Below, piece after piece: positions 12,316-21,953 of a stretch of 60,000 nucleotides of DNA. The translations under genes and the position numbers were made by a program. Location of the stretch: contig CAUYUJ010017837.1 of NCBI GenBank assembly GCA_963575745.1, forward strand, positions 739,190 through 799,189. Reading direction: 5' to 3'. Numbering within the stretch: the stretch's first letter is position 1; each line of letters opens with the position of its first letter. The notes beneath the pieces were generated by a model. The model searched no databases, was not told the origin of the DNA, and worked only from the letters and a program-made list of their open reading frames with translations. Source of the stretch: Prorocentrum cordatum. Its lineage: Eukaryota; Sar; Dinophyceae; Prorocentrales; Prorocentraceae.

Positions 12316-12727
12316 ATGCTATGCGTATGTTGTCGTTCGTCGGTTTTTCAACCGACGTGCAATATCTGGACGCGGACTTGGCAACCGGCGCAAAAAAGAT
12401 CGAGGCTGGATTGAGCGAAGCCTGGGCGAGGATGATAGATTTTTCCCTGGGCCCGGTATGCCAGGTAGATTGGGCAGGCATTCCACGCATCGAGTAGTGC
12501 ACTGGTCGGTACAGCCAAGCGCGTGGTGTCGAATCCCACGAACGTTGATGCACATGTGGATTGTTTGGGGTCATGCTCCGGCAACGTGGAACGGATCGTG
12601 GCTGTGCGTTTGTCGAAGACGCTTTGCGGTGCAGTCCATGTATCTTGACCGCGTCCCAAGTAGTGGTCGACTTGGGTGGGTGGGTCGATCTCAATTCAAC
12701 TGCGTCGTATCCAGTCCCCTCCTGATT
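12316..12727 (-). pseudogene. Integrase to RNase H linker; RT core not seen
   Basis: One frame (12694-12251) links the end of the integrase to the RNase H region and carries TDTPGIEDTSFSERD at its end. The whole gap is only about 400 bases. A copia reverse transcriptase needs roughly twice that, and no AFL or Y-V-D-D motif is visible. The polymerase core appears to have been lost from this copy. Confidence 0.5.
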
Positions 12728-13477
12728 TCAAGTTCGTTCCGGGACCCGCCATCTTGAAGTCTTGACACGATGTACGCGGCAATGCTCTCCATCGGGATGT
12801 TCGGCGCACGCGGCCGCGTCGATGGCGAGGCAGTCGCCAGACCAGTGACCGCCAGAACGGAGATGGCATCCCATGAACAAGTCTTCTCGCGTTGTCTCAT
12901 CAAACTTCGCCGCTGAATTGTCGAGGTCGGGGCCGGGGCATTTCCGGAATATGCGAGCACCAAACGGCCCTATTTGTCCGTTGAAGAGTTCTCCGACTTG
13001 AACTTCGTGTGATGCGTAGTCCCCGTAAGCTTTCCGCGCGGCTGCAACGCGGAGACATGGTCGAGCAGCGAAGTTGCGGCCGACGCCGCGCCTGCATAGT
13101 CTCTCTCCACCATGCGGCGCGCTGGTGTCGCGCCGCCATCCCAAGAGACGGCGCGCCTTCAATGGCTCGCCAGAATTGTCGGCGCAGATGCGCTTCACCT
13201 CATCGCTAGCGGCGTGGAACTCGAGGAAGGACGCCTCGGTGGTTTCGGCGCCCTTGTGCTTCGCAGGATATGCCATGATGGCGCCTGTAGACTGATCCAG
13301 CGCGAGCATGGCGTGCTTATCGCCGCATTGATCGGCGGCATCGTCTGCAGCAAGGACAATGTGGTCAGCAGTCAGGGCCTCACCGAATCGCTTCCTCGGT
13401 GGGCTGCGTTGGTGGGCTGGGTCGGTGCTGGCCTCGGCATGGCGCATTGTGTGCCGGGATTCGTGCGCATATCTCAC
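12728..13477 (-). pseudogene. Copia-type integrase of element A
   Basis: This is a 249-codon frame with the retroviral-type integrase core. LTADHIVLAADDAADQ holds the first Asp, VKRICADNSGEP the second, and APHGGERLCRRGVGR the Glu region. In copia elements the last would be close to TPHxPQTNGxAE. Downstream, FNGQIGPFGARIFRKCPGPD and a long tail resemble the copia integrase C-terminal region. The enzyme inserts element cDNA into the genome. The Glu region looks mutated. Confidence 0.8.
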
Positions 13478-13665
13478 AGTGAGGATGCTTTGGGCTGTGG
13501 GCGATGTAGTGCGAGGGATCGACGGGTGGCCGCGGCCGGCCAGATAGCGTCGCGCAACGAGTTGGCGGCGCAGACGCGGGCGCGCCCGCCCGCGCTAAAT
13601 CGCCAGACGCCAGGTCGCTCACACTTGGCATGGATGCGGGTGTGTCCACCGGCGCAGGAACACAA
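13478..13665 (-). pseudogene. Pre-integrase zinc site and Ala/Pro linker of element A
   Basis: The frame reads HYIAHSPKHPHCEIC near 13500. This is an H-x-H-x-C-x2-C type arrangement, as in the zinc-binding region that precedes copia integrases. Upstream of it is an Ala/Ser/Pro linker with APVDTPASMPSVSDLASG and similar units, encoded by the repeated ccaccggcgc word. The frame overlaps the integrase frame by about 100 bases. Confidence 0.7.
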
Positions 13666-13737
13666 TGCGCCACGTCGCTCGCTCGGGGCGCAGACGCAAG
13701 TGCGTCCACCGGCGCGACGGCATCACCCATGCAACAT

Positions 13738-14180
13738 CTACAAGAAAGGATGCGACAAATTAGGCTCATGCTGTAGCGCGCGTAGCGAACGTCGTGACTT
13801 AATTTGCGCGGGGCGCAACTGAGGCGGCGAAATCCGTTCCAGATTTTTAAAGTCGAATTCCGGGATACGGTTATTGACAGTAACATTGCGCCATTGACCG
13901 CTTGGGCCCCGCGGTAAGTGGCCCACTTGCGGATCCCAGACTTGTCGGAAGCCGCCATCTTGCACCAGTTGCCCCACAGATAGTGCCAGTGGGCAATCGT
14001 CCAGCGCAAAAGCTGAATTCGATAGTCCTATGTGCGGTAATATCAAGTGAATGTGTTCGTTGACGATCCTGTCGCCGTTGGCTGTTTCGAGTATATGTTA
14101 GCGTCCTTGGTGCGAGTCGATTGTTTATTGTGGTGTGAGATCGGCCTTGTCTTGGATATGATGGGCATAACCACTATCCA
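13738..14180 (-). pseudogene. Aspartic protease region of element A
   Basis: The end of the long gag frame reads TRILDSGYAHHIQDKADL. The D-S-G triplet matches the active site of copia aspartic proteases, which release the gag and pol proteins. After a stop at 14125 the frame at 14046-13738 continues with FALDDCPLALSVGQLVQDGG and VNNRIPEFDF, which I take to be the remaining protease fold. The break is an in-frame stop plus a frame change. Confidence 0.7.
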
Positions 14181-15951
14181 ATATCCGCGTCCGTGACAAC
14201 GCTGCAGTGGGCCACGTCAGAGATGTAGACTCGGGCACGGGCGTCGCCGCCGACGCAGCGTCGCAATGCGATGGCGGGGCGGGTGCCGTAGGAAGTCTGG
14301 AAGGCAGCGTGAGGTCACCGTGCCATCGTTGAGCCTGTCTGACAGTCGCGCAGCGCCTGCGCGCTGTCTTCCAACCACCAATCAGGCAACGGATCCAGTA
14401 CATCAGCGGGGTCACCTTCGTTGGTACATGGTTCTCTTGATGTGAGAAAAGTCTGCGCTGAACCGCGTGAGAGATGATGTCAATGTTGTCGAGGTCGACA
14501 CGTAGGCGCCGTGAATGTTGACTGGCGATGAGAAGCATCCCTTCGCGGGTCACAAATGTTCGATCACGTCGTCGACTGCGGCGCGCTGATGCGGGAGAGC
14601 GGTTCCGATTGCGGGTCGATGGTGATCGGCTGTAGCCGCGGGGCGCAGATCGGCGCCCGCCCCTGTCGCTCCTGGCGGGGGAACGTCCTTGATGGGGGTC
14701 GCGGTTGCGGCCCCGCGATGACGATCGGGGGCGTTGCGGGGGCCGCGACCCGGACTGCGCGAGCCTCGCCGCCCCCCGCGCCCTGGGGGCGGCGTTCCCA
14801 GGCGCGACCAACGCGCGCCCCCCGGACTTCGAGCCCTGCCGCCCCGCGCATGGGGGGTGTATTCGGCCCCCCGCGCGTCTTGGAGAGGGCGCCCCATTGC
14901 GGTCACCTTGGCTGCGCGTCCGGCCGGGGCTTCGCCCGGGGGTCGCGGCGCCGGGGTCGACGCGCGCAAATCGGCAACTGCTGCCACGTTTGCAATGTAA
15001 TTTGGGGTCAGCATGAAAGCTGCATTCGGCAACGCGTGGGCGTCGATCTTGCCGTAGGCAGGCGCCGTGTCTCGCGCGGGCGAAACAGAAAGTTGGCGCG
15101 CCGCCCCTGGGCGGTAGCTTGGGGCCCCGCCCCGTGGAAAGTCGTCGTTCGCGGGCGTCTCTGCCGGCAGTCGATGCTCTACATGGAGGTCGCGGCGTGG
15201 AGCTGTTGCCAGATCCTGCGCGTGGCAGCCTGCGCCGTTCTCCGTTCTTGCAACGTCCTGACGTGAATGCGGCGCAGACGGCTGGCTCGCAACGAGTCAT
15301 TTCGTTCGTGAGGCTGCGCCGGTTGCGTTCGAGTCGATGCAACTCGACGTTGGCCAGGGCGCGTTCTCGCAACCAGTCGCGCGTGCGATTGGGGTCGTTT
15401 GGTTCCATCTCGCCGTAGTCGCGCGCGTCCCGCTTCATCCGCGGATGTCTGCGAATCTGAGCTCGGAACAATGACTCAAGTATATTTGTGTAGGGTTGTT
15501 CGCGACGTTCCAAAAGCTCTTTGTTCCGGTCCACGATGAATCGTTTGAGATCGCCATCCCGCATGCGAATAAGTTGTAGACGTTGAAAGTCGCGCGTCGA
15601 GTCGTCGACGTCAGTGACTTTGTGCGATTGCCATATAGTCCAATAGATCTTTGAACCTATCAGCACGCGGTCGGATTCATTATCCTGAGCTTCGGGGCTG
15701 CTCTTCAACATATAACAGAGCTCAGTTTTCAGAACTGCCGAGAGTCCGACAACAAGTTTACAATCAATGCTTTCGAAATTGCCGCTGTCTTGTAAGTCTT
15801 CAAACGTAGTGTCAGGTTGTTCGGCGACACGCAGGAGTGCGAATGCCCCGGCAGGGCGTCCGGAGGCTCTGCCAAACATTTCTCTGACCATCTGCTGCCA
15901 CTCCTGTAACTGAGTAATGCGCGGCAGCGCTTCCTTATCGGGGTGGCACCC

Positions 15952-16037
<86 letters not shown>

Positions 16038-16161
16038 GTGAGACTTTCTGCGATGGAATCGGCGGCGCTGGCGATGGTTCACGCGCAGGAGAGACGTGGC
16101 GCGTCTGAGCCGATGCCGCTGCAGAGGCGGCTCCTGGTGACTGCAGCGCGGATGTCTCCAT
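14181..16161 (-). pseudogene. Gag of element A with CCCH-type zinc region
   Basis: This long frame is open without a stop. The gag body includes EDLQDSGNFESIDCKLVVGL and IGSKIYWTIWQSHKVTDVDD. It is followed by a basic, Arg/Ser/Pro-rich part with Cys/His sites: CAAFTSGRC, then CFARARHGAC, CSFHAD and CKRGSSCRFAR. Spacing C-x8-C and C-x5-C-x3 resembles CCCH zinc fingers, with the last His replaced by Arg. Gag packages the element RNA. A GA microsatellite at 15955-16035 is read in frame as (SL)n near the start. Confidence 0.75.
15955..16035. repeat. (GA)n microsatellite inside gag frame
   Basis: About 80 bases of almost pure GA on the plus strand. On the minus strand it is read in frame within gag as a Ser-Leu repeat interrupted by one Phe. 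Confidence 0.95.
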
Positions 16162-16592
16162 CGGCGAGGGTTAGGGCACCGCCGGTGGTAGGTTGTGGAG
16201 GTGGGGTCGAAATGTGGCTCTGAGCGTCGCTCACGTGGGCCTTTATGGTGGCTTCGCCAGTTGTGATGTCGGTATGCGTCTTCTCGACGCTCTGTCGTGA
16301 GCCGCATGTGTCGTCTTTGGTGTCGCGAGTGCGCTGGGGGTGCCGGTCCAGCCCCCAAGCTCAAGTCCTGGACTCGTCGGTTGCGTGCTTCGCGCTCTCG
16401 TTCCACGCGGGCGAGCGCGTCCTCGGCCCGTGCCTTTTCGGCGTCTCTTTCGTGGGAGATCTGGGCGAGCAGTAGCTGCGCGTTGTCCGCCGCCTCCCAT
16501 GCCTCGGCCACTCGGGCGTCGAGGGCGGCGAAATCGTAAGCCGCAGTCGGGGTGCCCAGCTGATCGGCATGGGCCTGTGCAGCGCGCAACTC
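16162..16592 (-). pseudogene. Gag coiled coil of element A, downstream half
   Basis: The frame running from about 16592 reads as a strongly helical, Ala/Glu/Arg-rich coiled coil (for example EKARAEDALARVEREREARN). It continues the helix encoded upstream of the 178-bp insertion at 16593-16770. The frame changes before the main gag frame starts at 16161, so at least one more frameshift lies near 16300. Confidence 0.6.
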
Positions 16593-16770
16593 AGCCAGTG
16601 ACTACCTACCAGACCACCCCAACCCAACCCGAAGACCCGAATTTCGGGTTGGGGGGGGTAAGGGTTCCACGTGTGTTTTTTTCTCGATGTTTCCCGACCC
16701 CCCCCCCCCACTGGAAATCGAGGGTAAATCTGAGCCTTCGGGTTGGGTTGGGGTGGTTTGTTGGGTGGTG
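16593..16770. mobile_element. 178-bp element with terminal inverted repeats in gag
   Basis: The outer inverted repeats lie at 16599-16634 and 16736-16770; a 22-bp core (16613-16634 versus 16736-16757) is perfect. The hexamer agccag flanks both sides (16593-16598 and 16771-16776) as a probable target-site duplication. Removing one duplication copy plus the element (178 bp) joins the upstream coiled-coil frame (EQAQAALA) to the downstream frame (ELRAAQAHADQ) without a stop. The interior has G and C runs. It is too short to encode anything: a MITE or introner-type insertion. The ends give no GT-AG pair. Confidence 0.8.
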
Positions 16771-17699
16771 AGCCAGCGCAGCCTGTGCTTGCTCGACCGC
16801 GGGGACTCGGCTCTCGAGCGCTGGCGCGCGTCCCTCCGAAGCGTCAAGACGTTGAGCGATAGCCGTCTCAGCACTAGGCAACTTGCCGTGCAAATCGGAC
16901 GTGGTTGTGGTGCTTCGGGAGCCCACAGTGACAGTGGCCACTTTCGACCTGGGTACGGAGCGCATTGAGGTCGTTTCGGACTTTTTGATCCGTAAGCCCA
17001 TGTACATCCATAGCTGGAACCTGCTTTATTGTCGGGAACTCATCGTGTAGGGTCCTGACTGCAGCAGTGCCCGCGTCCCCGACGCTCACAAACTGCGTCT
17101 CTACTGTAAGTAGGTAGTCGTGGAGCGTTTGAGTTGCAGAGGAGTCGGAACCTCGGCGTGACTCCGTGCGGTCGCCTTGACACTGGGCCTGAGCGAGGAT
17201 CGATCGATCTTCAACGATCCGAGCGTCGACGAGGGCAAGGGCGTCGTGGAGTTCATGCCTCAGTGTTGCTCTGCGCAGCACGGCCCGACAACTGTTGGAT
17301 TGTGCAAGTTCCAGCGCGGTGTCTAAACTCGGCCAAATCACTGGCTGAGGGCGACGCGCGCGGTGCGATGTTGCGCCGCAGGGAACTCTGCCGTGAGCGC
17401 CTCTGGGAGGGGCTGCGGCTGTTGCCCCTGCCAGGAGACTGGAGACGATACCGCTCGGGGGTTCTTCGCTGCGAGGTCCGTCCACTGCGATCTTCTATCA
17501 CTCGCACGTGTTCTGAAACGGAAACCACGGTTGGGCTCATGAGACGCCGTGCGTCGCAGCGGCGGCGCCGCGAGGAAACGCTCTGGGGGGACGCTTCACT
17601 GGCGCCACCACCGCGGGCGTTTCGAACTGCGAAGGTTGAAGGATAAGGAGGCGAGGCGAATCCAGCGGTGGCTTCGAGGGCAACCGCGGGTGTTTCCAC
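16771..17699 (-). pseudogene. Gag N-terminal region of element A
   Basis: Three overlapping frames carry the upstream gag. One at 17699-17253 is Arg/Ser-rich. One at 17485-16874 is helical (ELHDALALVDARIVEDRSIL). The last, from 17007 down to the insertion site, holds the coiled coil ETAIAQRLDASEGRAPALES. The changes near 17300 and 16960 imply frameshifts. The start codon of the element is not identified. Confidence 0.5.
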
Positions 17700-18131
17700 C
17701 GGACTTCACTCAAAGTTGCGTCGGGCGCCCCCTTGAGTGCGGGAGACACCGAGGGGGGGCCCGCTCGCGGCCTTGAACCAGAGGGGGGCGGAGGAGAAGG
17801 GAAAACACCCACACACACACACATCCATATCATGACACTCACACACATATAGAAAAAGAGAAAGAGAGAGAGAGAGAGAGAACAACGGGTACGCGTATAC
17901 ATGAAAATACGAACGAGAAAACGCGATTTGGAGAAAACATGCAGACAATTACGCCCGTTCCTCGTTTCCACGTTCTTGGGACCATGGGTGGGGCGGAGGG
18001 CGGCCGCGTCGCCCGGGCTGGATCCTAGAACTCACCCCGTTAGGGGCCTGCGGAGCAGCAGCATCAGTGTCAGCATCAGTGCGTCTTTGAAAACTGTTTG
18101 TCGTTCGCGGGGAGGGTGGGCAGGGGGGGCG
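17700..18131. repeat. Spacer with CA and GA microsatellites
   Basis: A short (CA)n run lies at about 17808-17822 and a (GA)n run at 17860-17882. The rest up to the gene at 18132 shows nothing recognisable. On the minus strand this is downstream of the gene at 18.1-19.5 kb and upstream of element A. Confidence 0.7.
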
Positions 18132-18991
18132 TCATAACGTAACGCCCACGCCCCCCGCTGTGACAGACTGTGGTGCCAGACGCTCTGCGGCACTGAGCGC
18201 GGAGGAGCGCTGCGCTATGGCAGTGGTAGCATAGCGCGCGTTATGGCCCTGAGGGTAAAACGCTAATCCTCCCCTTGCACCAACATCAATTCCAGCGCCC
18301 CTCCCCATGATCGACGGCGCGGCGGCCCTGAACGGCGGCTTACCCACGCGGGCCGCGAGCGCAGCACGCCACGTGGAAACGAGCGCGACCTCAGTGCGGG
18401 CAGCCCGCGCGGTCGACCCCGCTTGCCTGGCACCGCCCGCCTGGTGAGAGTCGTCGCCCGAGCGCAGGTATTCCAGCGACTCCTGCAGCAGGGACCTGCC
18501 CTCCGCCCAGAAACAGTCGTCGTCGAGGCTCTCCAGCAGCTTCTCGAGGGCCTCCATGCCCTGCGCTTGCGCCTCGTCGCGGAGGGACGAGGCCTTCAAG
18601 AAGGCTTCCGCCTTACTCAGCAGGTCTTCCACTTCCTTCTTTTCCCTGTTGCTTTTCCTGAGCATGTCCAGCAACTCCTGAGGAGGAACGATAGGCGGGG
18701 CCTGGCTCATGAGGGAAACATTGAGTCGAAATCGGCATCGCCGATAAAACGGCGTTAGGCACTCGTTAGCGAAGCCGAACTTTTCCTGGGCGGGAAATGG
18801 GTCCAAGCCCCGATCGGCGATGAATGGGCGAATGGAGGTCGGTGCCTCCCACCCCTGGGCCACTGCCCCCCTGTCGCTGCCCCCAGGCTCCATGTTCTGC
18901 GACTTGAGATCCTCCATCTCCTGCAACACCGGCTGCATGTACTGCTCCTCCCACTTGCGGTGCAGCTCGTCGAGCTTGGCCTCCCATGCCT
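18132..18991 (-). CDS. Host gene 1, 3' exon (coiled-coil protein)
   Basis: The exon begins after a good polypyrimidine tract and AG at 18993-18992 and runs to a stop at 18132. It reads EAKLDELHRKWEEQYMQPVL and later SNREKKEVEDLLSKAEAFLK, both coiled-coil type. A basic, Gly/Ala-rich tail follows; that tail (below about 18420) may be non-coding if the last exon ends earlier. The stretch near 18780-18720 (FGFANECLTPFYRRC) contains a small inverted repeat (tcggcatcgccga) and could hide another intron. No family is recognised. It is likely a host gene because the frame is intact and unlike the decayed elements on both sides. Confidence 0.55.
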
Positions 18992-19007
18992 CTGGGGGGA
19001 CAGACAA

Positions 19008-19121
19008 CGATACCGATACCGTTACTCACAAACCTTTCCCGGGGTGCATTTTGACAAGGAATTCGAGGCGAACCAAGCCGTGGCGACGAGGGCTCTCCAG
19101 GACGAACAGCGGCATCGGTCC
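19008..19121. mobile_element. TIR element inside intron, relative of the 39.4-kb element
   Basis: The plus-strand sequence matches the minus strand of the element at 39418-39551 over most of its length. Shared words include acctttcc, ggggtgc, then ccgtggcgacgagggc at the centre. The ends are inverted repeats: gataccgataccgttac on the left, and gcggcatcggtcc read backwards on the right. No coding capacity. Confidence 0.7.
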
Positions 19122-19213
19122 TTTTTTTGTTTTTCCTCTGAGCCTCGTCGTCCCACGCGGCACCCGGCGCGTTCCTAGAGGCACAACGAACTGCATAAGA
19201 ATACCCTGTGGAG

Positions 19214-19284
19214 CTCTGCGCGGATTTCCTGGATCAGCGCTGGGGCCGGGGGCCCCCAGAGCAGGTCCAAGAAATTTGCGCGGA
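19214..19284. repeat. 70-bp imperfect foldback in intron
   Basis: Arms at about 19215-19233 and 19266-19284 are inverted copies with about four mismatches, enclosing a second inverted pair of G and C runs. A related word (tgcgcgggtttcttggatc) recurs at 19566-19584, upstream of the exon at 19306-19522, so this may be another small repeat family. Confidence 0.6.
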
Positions 19285-19305
19285 CCATCGAAAGCTTACG
19301 TTTAC

Positions 19306-19522
19306 GCAGTGTATTTGTATTCGAGTTCCTCCCGAGCAGCTGGTCGGCCTTCGCCTGGGTCTCCTCCTCCTGCCGCCTCTCGATCACACGCTCGAGGCGC
19401 GAACCCGCGGCGTGCGCCTCCCGCTCGGCACTGCCCGCCCTGGCCACCTGGGCCGACAGCTCCGCCTGGAGCCTGCGGCGCTCGCTCTCCATGTCGTGGA
19501 GGCTGACATGGTACACCGAGAC
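19306..19522 (-). CDS. Host gene 1, upstream exon
   Basis: An acceptor-like TTCTCTAG ends at 19523 and the exon runs to the donor at 19305. It reads VSVYHVSLHDMESERRRLQ and continues as a Glu/Arg/Ala coiled coil (LERVIERRQEEETQAKADQL). Exons further upstream, including the start codon, were not found. The sequence from 19523 to 19775 holds small-repeat material and GC-rich spacer. Confidence 0.55.
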
Positions 19523-19775
19523 CTAGAGAAACAAGGAACTGCAATGACTTAAATGTTCGAAAGTATGCGCGGGTTTCTTGGATCGGGGACCCCTCTGGCG
19601 CCACCTCTGGCGCCGCACTTGGCCCGCTCCGCGCGACAAGATGTCCGCGCGGAGCTCCAACAGTTTGTGTTTCTGCCGTTCCTTTTTTTTGTTTTAAAAA
19701 ATGCCCCCCCCCAACAGTGCAAGCACAACCGCGACGAACCCCCGGACGAAACGCAGGTATCAGAGGCGTCAAGCC

Positions 19776-20085
19776 AGTGAAAAGTAAGGGTACAGGGCTT
19801 GACAATGAGGTAATGAGCTGCGAACCCTACTCTGAGGAAAACGTCGGCGACGCATCGAGGCATCCTGCAACTTATGCCTAGATGGCAAGCAAGGCGAGAG
19901 GTAAGAGAGGAACCATGGGAATGGGACATGGATCGTGGAAGGGCGTGGCCGTTGTCCGCGACTATGATCCCACTTGAGGCGCGCAGAGTCGCGTGCGCCT
20001 GGCGCATAGGACAGCGCTGCCTTGAGAAAGGACAGCGTCGGACATAGCGTTCGCTATACAGCCTCTATCGAAATGTCGTTTAAAA
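19776..20085. repeat. 310-bp interspersed repeat, copy 1
   Basis: Strongly similar along its length to 38768-39083. Shared landmarks in order are gtgaaaagt, cagggcttgac, atgaggtaat, aacgtcggcgacg, atcgagg, ccatgggaatgg and atagcgttcgctataca. Neither copy has a convincing frame. Family unknown. Confidence 0.85.
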
Positions 20086-20110
20086 TCGGGAGGGGCCGAA
20101 CGCTATGTCC
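20040..20110. repeat. 14-bp perfect inverted repeat with 43-bp loop
   Basis: ggacatagcgttcg at 20040-20053 is matched by its reverse complement at 20097-20110. The left arm lies in the interspersed repeat and the right arm just outside it. Confidence 0.85.
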
Positions 20111-20539
20111 TTTTCGTAATGAATTATGACAAGTATACAAGAAGGATGGGGACCTTGTTTTTCAACATCCCCAGAAATGCGCAGGCAAGTAAGAGAAAAA
20201 CAGCACAGAGCAGTAGAGCCGGTCATGGCACATTGCCATGACCAGCCGCAAATACTTATAGATGATCACGGGCAAGACCGCGCGACCATCCGTAGATGAC
20301 TCACAGGGCGACCCGCCAAACGCCAGCCGACAGATCGCGCGGCCAGCGAGGGGCTATGGCCAAGCGGTGAGATCCCCTCGAATAGTAAAAAGAAGTGGCG
20401 CCATGAGTCTCCACGCCCGTGCCCAGGCGAGGATGACCGCGCCGCAGGTGTGCATGCCCGTGTCTGGGTAAGGATAGTTACTTATCTGAAGGTAAGTAGT
20501 CGCCTTCATTGGTTTTCGCGGGCCCTGAATAGGGTGCCC
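20111..20539. other. Spacer, nothing recognised
   Basis: No gene, RNA or repeat of note seen between the hairpin and the end of element B. Confidence 0.4.
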
Positions 20540-20919
20540 TTATGTTGGTGATGTATCTTTCTTGCCTCGATAAGGTCTGTACTTCTTTACTTCGCATTTG
20601 AAGGACTGATTTTCTTCCATCACTTGCAACAGTAGCGCGCGGTCGATGCGCCCTTTGGCATGGCCGTCAGCGGTCGCATCTCGGGTATCACACCGCTGTG
20701 CGCCATGAGCCATACCTCGGTCCATCATCTGTCTTATCCAGCTGATACGTCCCAGTTCTTAAGTTGTGTAGGTGTTAGGGGTCCAGTTTTAAGCTCACGC
20801 GGTGAAACTACGGTGGGATAGCAGTCCTCAAGGTCATGGGCGGCTGCCAATGTTTCAGCTGAGTAGCTGGAGCGCACCTGCAACCGATGCGAATTGCAGC
20901 GCGCATCAACCAGATGCAC
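20540..20919 (-). pseudogene. RNase H of element B
   Basis: Two frames carry one domain. 20919-20734 has VRSSYSAETLAAAHDLEDCY, with the Glu of the SAET motif. 20728-20540 has TRDATADGHAKGRIDRALLL, with the last Asp region, and ends in KKYRPYRGKK. I recognise this as the RNase H end of a copia-like pol common in dinoflagellate data. It differs from the RNase H of element A, so the two elements belong to different lineages. Confidence 0.75.
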
Positions 20920-21137
20920 TACTTCCTTGTCATTGGGCGCGTGAACATGCAGTAGGAGGTCGGCTCCTCGGATGCATGCAACATCCCTTTACTTCGTCTT
21001 CGCCCCCATTAAGGCGACGGTATCCTGCGTCAATATGAAGGTCCACTTCTCCTGTCGGAGTCATAAGTTGACATGCGAGTTTCTTTGAACCTTGCTAAAG
21101 CTTGCGCGTGACAGCGTTGAGTCCGCGAGCTTGGAGG

Positions 21138-21953
21138 TTAGTGGGCCCCTGTGCGCGGCGCAAGGATACCCCGCGCATCATTCACCGCGCTTGGATGGTC
21201 AATGCGTGCGCCACGGCGCCGCGTAAACAAATGGACACGTCGGAAACGGTATTCGTTGCCTCTATCTTCCGCTGTAGCGCCCGTAAGTTCTGGGTGCTGT
21301 ATCGGACGGAGCTGTTTGATGTATTCGTCCTGATCTTGCTGGACGTGGCCGTCCTCGGTCTCAGTGTATCGCGCGGCGCAATTGGTGCAGCAATGTTTGT
21401 TCAATTAACATGCGCCGAACGCACCTTCTACACACGCGCCGTTCTTGCCAATCGTGTCATCCGCTCCTGCCATTTTGATGTTGTCAACGTGCTCGGCTGT
21501 GAGGGGGCTTGGGCCTGTCTCAAATTATTCGCAACATGACGTGAGCTTCAGCCCGAAACCTCGCGTGATGGTTCTGCGCTCAAGTGAGAATTCCCCAGGG
21601 GCGTCCTTGGTGCCTGTGCCTGGCGCACGGCACTGAAGACGACGCTTTGGATCGTCACAAGACGAGGAACCGGACAGTCCGCGCAGCGCCGAGGCTGAAC
21701 CAGGTGGGAGAGCAGAGCAAACCATGCGCTCTTTCTCACCAGTGGCCTCTGCCAACTCACGGTAAGTCAGACCCCTCAAGAAAGCCTTATCGATGTTCAT
21801 GGATGCCATGACCCACTGTCTCTTGCACGCAGCCGCGCTTGCGAGCCATCTCCGTCTTGCTCGACGAGCCGTGCCTGAGGAGGTTTCTACGTCGACAGCT
21901 TCGACGTCCATAAAGCCGCGGAGAACAAGGCGCAGTCGCACTGTTCGTTCCAT
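21138..21953 (-). pseudogene. Reverse transcriptase of element B
   Basis: The frame at 21953-21525 reads VRLRLVLRGFMDVEAVDVET, then MASMNIDKAFLRGLTY (motif A, the D-x2-AFL-x-G site). After an in-frame TAA the same frame reads EHVDNIKMAGADD at 21495-21460, where the polymerase normally has V-D-D. The second catalytic Asp is Asn, so the enzyme is dead. The frame at 21404-21138 holds the connection to RNase H (DQDEYIKQLRPIQHPELTGA). Confidence 0.8.

Larger units (their letters stand above)
4793..17699 (-). mobile_element. Element A: decayed copia-type retroelement with long 3' extension
   Basis: Reading the minus strand from 17.7 kb downward, the domain order is gag coiled coil, gag zinc region, protease, pre-integrase zinc site, integrase and RNase H. 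This is the Ty1/copia order except that no reverse transcriptase core is seen. Coding-like sequence then continues on the same strand for 6.4 kb. The element is broken by frameshifts and stops throughout, and no long terminal repeats were recognised. The word gcgggtgtttccaccggcgc or close variants recurs at 5673, 6313, 13636, 13696 and 17686. This ties the extension to the gag-pol part, although a chance neighbour cannot be excluded. Confidence 0.75.
18992..19305 (-). other. Intron of host gene 1
   Basis: Splicing GT at 19305-19304 (GTAAACGTAAGC) to AG at 18993-18992 (TGTCTGTCCCCCCAG) removes 314 bases. It joins the two coiled-coil frames in phase, giving a CAG codon across the junction. The intron contains a TIR element at 19008-19121 and a foldback at 19214-19284, so it appears to be built largely from small elements. 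Confidence 0.6.

Noticed and set aside
16620-16760. Telomere-like ccaaccc repeats
   Set aside because: Only two or three units, and they form the arms of the TIR element.
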